Positions 1-5,459 of a DNA stretch of 10,147 nt are shown in pieces. Source of the stretch: Gemmatimonadota bacterium (GTDB taxonomy: Bacteria > Gemmatimonadota > Gemmatimonadetes > Gemmatimonadales > GWC2-71-9); NCBI GenBank assembly GCA_004357415.1, contig SMVY01000045.1:1-10147 (forward strand), given 5' to 3'. Position 1 is the stretch's first letter; every line of letters begins with the position of its first letter. The notes beneath the pieces are model-generated. The model saw nothing but the letters and a program-made list of their open reading frames with translations, was not told the DNA's origin and searched no databases. Made by a program: the position numbers and the translations under genes.

Positions 1-138
1 AGCGAGCTGCAGCACGCCCGGACCGAGAAGACCGAGGACGTCGTCAAGAAGGGCGACATGGTCCAGGTGAAACTGCTCGAAGTGGACGACCGTGGCCGGA
101 TGAAGTTGTCACGAAAGGCCCTTCTCCCGAAGGAGTAA
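1..138 (+). CDS. pnp: Polyribonucleotide nucleotidyltransferase (PNPase), C-terminal end only
   Basis: The window begins inside this gene; only the last 45 codons and a TAA stop are present. The visible peptide has the end of an S1 RNA-binding barrel: GDMVQVKLLEVDDRGRMKLS, followed by RKALLPKE. The pattern G-x-x-V-x-V-K followed by a D-x-x-GR-x-x-LSRKA strand is typical of S1 domains closing PNPase. PNPase degrades RNA 3' to 5' by phosphorolysis, and its C-terminal KH and S1 domains hold the RNA. The next gene, an M16 peptidase starting six bases later, supports the call, because pnp followed by an M16 peptidase is a recurrent bacterial arrangement (for example in Bacillus and actinobacteria). 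Another S1 protein such as ribosomal protein S1 cannot be excluded from this fragment. The catalytic RNase PH domains lie outside the window. Confidence 0.75.
   Translation, partial: SELQHARTEKTEDVVKKGDMVQVKLLEVDDRGRMKLSRKALLPKE
130..135 (+). promoter_or_regulatory. Ribosome binding site for the M16 peptidase
   Basis: AAGGAG sits in the last sense codons of the upstream S1-domain gene, nine bases before a TTG at 145. It is the strongest Shine-Dalgarno match near the gene and is the reason for choosing TTG as the start. No in-frame ATG or GTG near it would keep the first beta strand of the protease. The placement suggests translation of the protease is tied to the upstream message. Confidence 0.7.
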
Positions 139-144
139 CCGCCG

Positions 145-1401
145 TTGGACACTGTTCGTCTCGACGACGGTCTGTACCGCACACGGGCTCCGAATGGACT
201 GACCGTACTCACGGAAACGATTCCGGGGGTACGGTCAGTGAGCTTAGGCGTGTGGGTCCAGACGGCCAGCGCGCACGAAGACCGGCGGCGGATGGGTGTG
301 TCCCACATGCTGGAGCACATGGTGTTCAAGGGCACCGAACGCCGCACGGCCAAGGAGTTGGCGCTGGCACTGGAGATCCGGGGCGGCAGCCTCGACGCCT
401 ACACCAGCCGCGACCACACCAGCTATCAGGCGCACGTGCTCGACAGCGACCTCCCGGTGGCCGTCGACATCCTCACCGACTTGGTCCGCCGGCCGCTGTT
501 GCGGGAGTCCGATCTGGCCACCGAACGGAATGTGGTGTTGGAAGAGATCGCCGGCGTCATGGACACGCCCGACGACATGGTGTTCGAGATGCACGCGGCC
601 ACGCTGTGGCCCGAGCACCCGTATGGATACCCCATCCTCGGGACCACCGAGACGGTCAACGCCCTTTCGGCCACGGATCTCCAGGACCTCCATCGGGCGG
701 GGTACTACCCGGGTAACTGTGTCATCGCGGCGGCCGGGCACCTCGAGCACCAGGCACTGCTGGACCTGTTGGACCGCGAGGGATGGCTGAACGGCAGCGC
801 TGCCCGGGCAAGCAAGCCGCCCGTGGGCACCGCACCTGCTGTCCAGGGTGTCGAGCGCCAGGAAGCTCGCGACACCGCCCAGGCACACATCGTCATCGGC
901 TCCGAGGCGTTCCCCTACGCGGACCCGCGCCGCTACGCGCTGTCGATGCTGACGTGCGCCTTCGGCGGTGGTATGTCCAGTCGCCTGTTCCAGCGAATCC
1001 GCGAAGATTTGGGCCTGGCCTACGCCATCTACGCGTTCCAGCAACTGTACCGTTCGTCGGGGTTCATTGGGGTGTACGTCGGGACCCAGCCCGGGTCCGC
1101 ACGGAAGGCACTCGACGCCATCCGCCAGGAATTCGCCACGCTGGCGGCCGAGGGATTACCCCCCGAAGAATTGGCGGACGTGAAACAGCAGCTGAAGGGC
1201 CAGGTGATGTTGTCGCTGGAGAGCACCACCAGCCGGATGAACCGCTTGGCAACCGCGGCGCTCCACGGGGAAGACTACCGCCCCCTCGATGACATCCTGG
1301 CCCTGATCGAGGGCGTCACCGGGGAGGATGTTGCCGCTGTCGGTCGGGACGTCTTTGCGCCCGAACGGCAGACCATCGTCGTGCTCGGTCCCCAGCCCTG
1401 A
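145..1401 (+). CDS. M16 family zinc metallopeptidase (processing-peptidase-like, M16B)
   Basis: A 418-residue protein of the size expected for bacterial M16B peptidases, which resemble the mitochondrial processing peptidase beta subunit. The inverted zinc motif HxxEH is intact as HMLEHMVFKGT (H54, E57, H58). The distal zinc ligand is most likely E134 in NVVLEEI, 76 residues after H58, the spacing of MPP-beta. A glycine-rich segment FGGGMSSRLFQRIRE (273-287) followed by LGLAY (R286, Y293) is the substrate-binding motif of the C-terminal half. Both halves of the fold are therefore present and the enzyme looks active. No signal peptide is visible, so it is probably cytoplasmic. The start is TTG at 145, supported by AAGGAG nine bases upstream and by lying just after the pnp stop. 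Homologues next to pnp (B. subtilis MlpA/YmxG, actinobacterial PepR) are annotated as processing proteases, but the natural substrate here is unknown. Confidence 0.93.
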   Translation: MDTVRLDDGLYRTRAPNGLTVLTETIPGVRSVSLGVWVQTASAHEDRRRMGVSHMLEHMVFKGTERRTAKELALALEIRGGSLDAYTSRDHTSYQAHVLDSDLPVAVDILTDLVRRPLLRESDLATERNVVLEEIAGVMDTPDDMVFEMHAATLWPEHPYGYPILGTTETVNALSATDLQDLHRAGYYPGNCVIAAAGHLEHQALLDLLDREGWLNGSAARASKPPVGTAPAVQGVERQEARDTAQAHIVIGSEAFPYADPRRYALSMLTCAFGGGMSSRLFQRIREDLGLAYAIYAFQQLYRSSGFIGVYVGTQPGSARKALDAIRQEFATLAAEGLPPEELADVKQQLKGQVMLSLESTTSRMNRLATAALHGEDYRPLDDILALIEGVTGEDVAAVGRDVFAPERQTIVVLGPQP

Positions 1402-1443
1402 GGACGTTGATTCCATTCACGTTTTTCTGCGAGTAAGTGGATC

Positions 1444-2556
1444 ATGTTGATTGGCATACCGAAAGAGATAAAATCGAACGAGAATCGTGTCTCCGTGGTC
1501 CCGGCCGGGGTAGAGGCGCTCACCGCGCAGGGCCACACGGTGGTCGTCGAGCAGGCGGCAGGCATCGGCAGCGGCTTTGGCGACGAGGCTTACACCAGCG
1601 CCGGCGCCGCCATCCTCGAGACGGCGGACGAGGTGTGGCGCCAGGCCGAAATGATCGTGAAGGTCAAGGAGCCCATTGCCGTAGAGTGGCCCCGGATGCG
1701 CGCCGGCCAGGTGATCTACACCTACTTCCACTTTGCGGCGGACGAAGAGCTGACTCTGGCGGTGATCGACTCCGGCGCCGTGGCTGTGGCCTATGAGACG
1801 GTACAACTCCCCTCGGGCGAACTGCCCCTGTTGACGCCCATGTCGGAGGTCGCCGGACGGATGGCGGTCCAGGAGGGCGCCAAGTACCTCGAGCGAGTGT
1901 TCGGCGGGAGCGGCGTCCTCCTCGGCGGTGTCCCGGGGGTCGCTCCGGGTTCGGTGGTCATTATCGGCGGGGGTACGGTGGGGATCAACGCCGCCAAGAT
2001 GGCGTCGGGATTGGGCGCCCACGTGACTGTTCTTGACCTGTCGCTCGAGCGATTGCGTTACCTCGACGACGTGCTCGAGGCCAACGTCGACACGCTATAC
2101 TCCAACCGCTACAACATCATCGACGCCATCAGCCGGGCCGATCTGGTGATCGGCGCCGTACTGCTGCCCGGGGCCAAGGCCCCCCATCTGGTGCGGCGGG
2201 CCGACCTGGCGGTCATGAAAAAGGGCTCGGTCATCGTCGATGTGGCCGTCGACCAGGGTGGCTGTGTCGAAACCATCCATGCCACTACGCACGACGACCC
2301 GACCTACGAGGTCGATGGCATCGTACACTACGGTGTCGCCAACATGCCCGGTGCCGTGCCGCGTACCTCCACGCTGGCGTTGACCAATGCTACGCTCCCC
2401 TACGCCCTGCTGCTGGCCCGAGACGGCTGGCGTGAGGCCGCCCGCGCCAACCAACCGCTGCGGCTGGGGCTCAACGTGGTCGACGGCAAGGTCGTCTACC
2501 CCGCCGTGGCCGAGGCATTCGGGCTGCCCTGCGTCGACGTGGCCACCGTCCTGTGA
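1444..2556 (+). CDS. ald: Alanine dehydrogenase
   Basis: A 370-residue NAD-dependent enzyme interconverting L-alanine with pyruvate and ammonia, of full family length. It opens with the family signature MLIGIPKEIKSNENRVS. Expected key residues fall at canonical positions: R15 and K75 (in VKVKEP) for substrate carboxylate and carbonyl, H96 (in TYFHFAA) as the catalytic histidine, and D270 (in VDVAVDQGG) as the catalytic aspartate. The Rossmann loop is GGGTVG (175-180), with D198 in VLDLS at the end of the next strand to hold the NAD ribose; an aspartate there favours NAD over NADP. The C-terminal half has HYGVANMPGAVPRTST, diagnostic of Ald. The ATG lies 42 bases after the M16 stop with only a weak GAG-type ribosome binding site near 1431. 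Its 3' end overlaps dut by four bases. It is usually a cytoplasmic hexamer. A catabolic or nitrogen-assimilation role cannot be told from sequence. Confidence 0.97.
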   Translation: MLIGIPKEIKSNENRVSVVPAGVEALTAQGHTVVVEQAAGIGSGFGDEAYTSAGAAILETADEVWRQAEMIVKVKEPIAVEWPRMRAGQVIYTYFHFAADEELTLAVIDSGAVAVAYETVQLPSGELPLLTPMSEVAGRMAVQEGAKYLERVFGGSGVLLGGVPGVAPGSVVIIGGGTVGINAAKMASGLGAHVTVLDLSLERLRYLDDVLEANVDTLYSNRYNIIDAISRADLVIGAVLLPGAKAPHLVRRADLAVMKKGSVIVDVAVDQGGCVETIHATTHDDPTYEVDGIVHYGVANMPGAVPRTSTLALTNATLPYALLLARDGWREAARANQPLRLGLNVVDGKVVYPAVAEAFGLPCVDVATVL

Positions 2557-3011
2557 CCTCAGCGCGGACGGACACCGTCGAGGTGCTGATCACCCGGCTG
2601 CCCCACGGTGAGGGCCTCCCGATTCCCCAGCGGGCGACGGCCGGATCGGCCGGATATGACATCGCCTCGGCCGAAGGGGGCACCCTCGCGTTCCTGGAAC
2701 GGCGGCTGTTCAAGACGGGATACCGGATCGCGGTGCCGGAGGGCTACGAATGCCAGCTCCGGCCCCGCTCGGGCCTGGCGCTGAAACACGGCATCACGCT
2801 CCCCAACACGCCGGCCACCATCGACAGCGACTATCGGGGTGAGGTCATGGTCGCCCTGGTCAACCTGGGCCGGGAACCCTTCGAGGTGACCCGGGGGATG
2901 CGGATCGCCCAAATGGTCATTGCCCGGGTGGAGAGGGTTGAATTCGCCGAGGTCGAGGCCCTGCCGGACTCGGCCCGCGGAGATGGCGGCTTTGGCAGTA
3001 CCGGCCGCTAG
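2553..3011 (+). CDS. dut: dUTP diphosphatase (trimeric dUTPase)
   Basis: A 152-residue trimeric-type dUTPase that hydrolyses dUTP to dUMP and pyrophosphate, keeping uracil out of DNA and supplying dUMP for thymidylate synthesis. All five family motifs are visible in order: I, AGYDI (33-37); II, RPRSGLA (70-76); III, around D91-S-D-Y-R-G-E, where D91 is the expected base activating water and Y94 lies in the deoxyribose-discriminating position; IV, RIAQMV (117-122); V, the flexible C-terminal arm RGDGGFGSTG (142-151) that closes over the triphosphate. The length matches E. coli Dut. The start is GTG at 2553, which shares four bases (GTGA) with the ald stop, implying coupled translation with ald. 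An intact motif V argues against a truncated or bifunctional DCD-DUT form. A 72-base gap follows before mreB. Confidence 0.96.
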   Translation: MTSARTDTVEVLITRLPHGEGLPIPQRATAGSAGYDIASAEGGTLAFLERRLFKTGYRIAVPEGYECQLRPRSGLALKHGITLPNTPATIDSDYRGEVMVALVNLGREPFEVTRGMRIAQMVIARVERVEFAEVEALPDSARGDGGFGSTGR

Positions 3012-3018
3012 CGCCTCC

Positions 3019-3048
3019 TTGTATCGACCGTCTACCCCTCGTTACTCT
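3019..3048 (+). promoter_or_regulatory. Weak sigma-70-like promoter candidate upstream of mreB
   Basis: In the 72-base gap between dut and mreB, TTGTAT (3019-3024) and TACTCT (3043-3048) are separated by 18 bases. Each hexamer matches the sigma-70 consensus at only three of six positions, though these include TTG of the -35 box and the first, second and last bases of the -10 box. This is the only gap of any size in front of the elongation operon, so a promoter here is plausible by position. The motif evidence alone is weak. Confidence 0.25.
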
Positions 3049-3071
3049 TAGGCGACCACACTAGCCCTAAG
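3047..3071 (+). promoter_or_regulatory. Inverted repeat overlapping the likely mreB ribosome binding site
   Basis: CTTAGG (3047-3052) and CCTAAG (3066-3071) are perfect reverse complements separated by 13 bases. The right arm runs into AAGG (3069-3072), the best Shine-Dalgarno candidate for the ATG at 3084 (11-base spacing). If transcribed, the arms could form a short hairpin hiding that site; as DNA it could be an operator. At six base pairs it may also be chance. If the promoter candidate ending at 3048 were used, transcription would start inside the loop and the left arm would be absent from the RNA. Confidence 0.3.
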
Positions 3072-3083
3072 GTATCAAAGAAC

Positions 3084-4121
3084 ATGCGGTTGTTCAATTT
3101 CAATATCGGTTCCTGGCTTCCGGCCAACGAGATCGCCGTCGACCTCGGCACGGCCAATACCCTCGTGTACGTCAAGGGCGAGGGGATCGTCCTCAATGAG
3201 CCCTCGGTGGTGGCCATCGAGAAGGCCTCCGGGAACATCCTGGGCATCGGGCTCGAGGCCAAGCGGATGCTGGGCCGGACACCGGACAGCATCGTGGCCG
3301 TGCGTCCCCTCAAGGACGGGGTGATCGCCGACTTCGACGTCACCGAACGGATGCTGCGTTATTTTCTCAAGACCATCATCGACAAGCACGTTTTCCGGGT
3401 AAAACCCAAGGTCATCATCGCCGTTCCCTCGGGCATCACCGAGGTGGAACGCCGGGCCGTGCGCGATTCGGCCGAGACGGCGGGGGCCAAGGAAGTCCTG
3501 ATGGTGGCCGAGCCGATGGCGGCGGCTATCGGTGTCGGGCTCCCGGTCGAGACACCAACCGGCAACATGGTGATCGACATTGGCGGCGGCACCACCGAAA
3601 TCGCCGTGATAGCGCTATCGGGTATCGTCTCCGACACGTCAATCCGGACCGGTGGTGACGAGCTCGATCAGGCCATCGTCCAGTTCATGCGCAAGAACTA
3701 CAACCTCCTCATCGGCGAGCCGACCGCCGAGGCCATCAAGATCAAGATCGGATCAGCCGCCCAAGTTACCGACGACCTGGAAACTGATGTCAAGGGGCGT
3801 GACCTGGTGTCGGGTATTCCCAAGACCGTGCGGGTCCACGCCAGCGAGATCCGCGAGGCCGTGCAGGAACCGATTCAACAGATCGTTGATGCCTTTAGGC
3901 GCGCATTGGAGATCACCCCGCCGGAACTGGCGAGCGACATCGTCGACCGCGGCATCGTCATGACGGGCGGGGGGGCTTTGATCAGAGGGTTGGACGTGTT
4001 GTTGTCTCAGGAAACAGGGCTCCCGATCCACATCGACGAAGACCCCCTCACCTGTGTCGTCCGGGGCACGGGCCGGATCCTGGATGACTTCGAAAAATTC
4101 CGGGGCGTTCTCCAAAAGTAG
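3084..4121 (+). CDS. mreB: Rod shape-determining protein MreB (bacterial actin)
   Basis: A 345-residue actin-fold ATPase of normal MreB length. It polymerises into antiparallel filaments under the inner membrane and steers side-wall peptidoglycan synthesis. The actin/HSP70 nucleotide motifs are all present: phosphate-1 DLGTANT (20-26), connect-1/phosphate region AVPSGITEVERR (113-124) with E121 as the likely water-positioning acid, phosphate-2 DIGGGTTE (165-172), and the adenosine loop MTGGGALIRG (293-302). The N-terminus MRLFNFNIGSWL is short and amphipathic, as expected for the membrane-binding helix of MreB. The ATG at 3084 begins directly before this helix, with AAGG eleven bases upstream. 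It heads a five-gene run, mreB-mreC-mreD-mrdA-rodA, with essentially no spacing. The operon context and the absence of ParM- or MamK-like features make an alternative actin homologue unlikely. Confidence 0.98.
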   Translation: MRLFNFNIGSWLPANEIAVDLGTANTLVYVKGEGIVLNEPSVVAIEKASGNILGIGLEAKRMLGRTPDSIVAVRPLKDGVIADFDVTERMLRYFLKTIIDKHVFRVKPKVIIAVPSGITEVERRAVRDSAETAGAKEVLMVAEPMAAAIGVGLPVETPTGNMVIDIGGGTTEIAVIALSGIVSDTSIRTGGDELDQAIVQFMRKNYNLLIGEPTAEAIKIKIGSAAQVTDDLETDVKGRDLVSGIPKTVRVHASEIREAVQEPIQQIVDAFRRALEITPPELASDIVDRGIVMTGGGALIRGLDVLLSQETGLPIHIDEDPLTCVVRGTGRILDDFEKFRGVLQK

Positions 4122-4964
4122 ATGATTGAGCAGCCGGACCGCGCCAGATCCCGTAGTGACACCGTGGTATTCCTCGTGTGTCTCTTGCTGGCCAGCGGTA
4201 TGTTGTTCGTTCCCCCTGCTCGCACGGCGCGGCTTGCCAGCGCAATCCGCAACTCCGTGCTCGTGCCCCTGGTGTGGATGCAGGAAACGGCCGTGGAAGG
4301 CAAGACGAGCCGGTCGCGGCTGGTGCTGATCCAGGCACAGCGCGATTCGATTGCTCTACTGGCACAGGGCCTCCCCGCCTTGCGGGACGAGAACGACCAG
4401 CTGCGCCGGCTCCTGGGGTTGGGACAGCGGGTGCCCCTGGAGTTCGTGCCGGCGGAAGTGCTGCACCAGGCGTTACCCACGGACGGCTTGACCCTCCTCC
4501 TGAGCGCCGGCCACGCGGATGGCGTGGCTCTGTTCCATCCTGTCGTCGCTCCTGAAGGGCTCCTGGGAGTCATCAGCTCGGTCGACCGGCAAACCAGCGT
4601 GGCCACGACTTGGGCCCACCCCGAGTTTCGGGCCAGCGCCTACACCGACGGTGCTGGGGTGTTCGGCATCGTGGCTCCCTCGGCACCAGCTAGGGGGACC
4701 GAGCCGCTGCTGGAACTGCGCGGGGTGCCCTACCGCGATACCATTCCTGCGGGGACACTGGTGCTGACCTCCGGTCTCGGCGGTGTGTACCCCAAGGGCA
4801 TTCCTATCGGCCGGGTGGTGAGCGTTATCAGGGAGCTGACGGGCTGGGAGCGAACCTACCTCGTCCTCCCGGCCGCCAACCCGGCTCACGCGGCTCACGC
4901 TCTGATCCTGCTCGGACCCGCCGAGCGGTCGCTTGAGGGTGCCTTCCCTGACGAGGAGCGCTGA
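4122..4964 (+). CDS. mreC: Rod shape-determining protein MreC
   Basis: A 280-residue bitopic membrane protein that links the cytoplasmic MreB filament to PBP2 in the periplasm. The layout is the family's: a short basic cytoplasmic tail (1-12), one transmembrane segment (about 14-31, VVFLVCLLLASGMLFV), a predicted coiled coil (about 62-100, ending DENDQLRRLLGL), then the beta-rich head. Conserved head features include LLSAGHADGV (125-134), the HPVVAPEGLLG stretch (139-149), HPEFRASAY (166-174) and the hallmark VLTSGLGGVYPKGIPIGRV (214-232). ATG at 4122 is the base right after the mreB TAG, so the genes are adjacent with zero gap and no separate ribosome binding site is obvious; translational coupling with mreB is likely. 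In characterised systems MreC binding opens the pedestal of PBP2 and activates the RodA-PBP2 pair. Confidence 0.95.
   Translation: MIEQPDRARSRSDTVVFLVCLLLASGMLFVPPARTARLASAIRNSVLVPLVWMQETAVEGKTSRSRLVLIQAQRDSIALLAQGLPALRDENDQLRRLLGLGQRVPLEFVPAEVLHQALPTDGLTLLLSAGHADGVALFHPVVAPEGLLGVISSVDRQTSVATTWAHPEFRASAYTDGAGVFGIVAPSAPARGTEPLLELRGVPYRDTIPAGTLVLTSGLGGVYPKGIPIGRVVSVIRELTGWERTYLVLPAANPAHAAHALILLGPAERSLEGAFPDEER
4953..4958 (+). promoter_or_regulatory. Ribosome binding site for mreD
   Basis: GAGGAG in the final codons of mreC lies nine bases before the mreD ATG at 4968. It is one of the clearest Shine-Dalgarno sequences in the elongation operon and fixes the mreD start. The neighbouring genes mreC, mrdA and rodA rely instead on abutting or overlapping stop and start codons. 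Confidence 0.65.
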
Positions 4965-4967
4965 CAG

Positions 4968-5459
4968 ATGCCACAGCGCTCCCGCGGCAAGCTGGCCTTC
5001 GTTCTCCTGCTCCTCCTGTTGTTGCAGTTCTACCTGCGCCCGCGCCTGTGGGACTCGCGCGCCGCGCCCGATTTCATCATGCTCGGATTGTTGATCTACG
5101 CTACTCGCGCCCGTCCCGGGGCGGCGGCGGTAGCCGGATTCTTCACCGGCCTGATGATGGATTCACTGGGCCCGAGCCGGTTCGGCGCGGCCGCCTTGGC
5201 CAACACCGTGGTCGGGTATCTCGCGGCGTCGGGGCGGTCGGTGTTCTTCGCCGACAACCTTCTGGTCCACGCCGGGTTCATTTGGGGTGGGGTGTGGTTG
5301 CGTGACCTCATCGTCCTGCTGGCGAGCGGGGTCAGCGGCCGCGTGCTTCTGTGGCAGCTGGCCGTCTGGTCACCGCTCCAGGGTCTGACGACCGCGGTCG
5401 TCGGCGTGCTGATTCTGGTGATGTTCCGGGATTGGCTCGCGATCCGGCTCGAGGCATGA
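4968..5459 (+). CDS. mreD: Rod shape-determining protein MreD
   Basis: A 163-residue, strongly hydrophobic protein matching MreD in size and position. About five to six membrane segments can be read at roughly 8-24, 34-46, 51-66, 70-87, 95-119 and 130-157, separated by short basic turns. The most family-like segment is GFFTGLMMDSLGPSRFGAAA (57-76), where a G-x-x-x-G-L-x-x-D helix is followed by a conserved glycine/alanine helix. MreD is part of the elongasome membrane scaffold and in characterised systems modulates MreC and the PBP2-RodA complex; it has no known catalytic activity. The ATG is three bases after the mreC stop and has a good ribosome binding site inside mreC. Its stop overlaps the mrdA start (ATGA, 5456-5459). 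Sequence conservation in MreD is low, so the call rests on hydropathy, length and context as well as motif. Confidence 0.92.
   Translation: MPQRSRGKLAFVLLLLLLLQFYLRPRLWDSRAAPDFIMLGLLIYATRARPGAAAVAGFFTGLMMDSLGPSRFGAAALANTVVGYLAASGRSVFFADNLLVHAGFIWGGVWLRDLIVLLASGVSGRVLLWQLAVWSPLQGLTTAVVGVLILVMFRDWLAIRLEA

Noticed and set aside
1406..1452. GTTGATT repeated at 1406-1412 and 1446-1452 around the ald start
   Set aside because: Only seven bases, with one copy in the coding start; expected by chance at this distance and with no supporting symmetry. A promoter using TTGATT lacks a credible -10 box at the right spacing.
5351..5455. In-frame GTG extension that would make PBP2 668 residues long
   Set aside because: The extra 35 residues are read out of frame inside mreD, are hydrophilic and Arg/Asp-rich, and would precede the normal short cytoplasmic tail. 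The ATG at 5456 overlaps the mreD stop in the usual ATGA manner.
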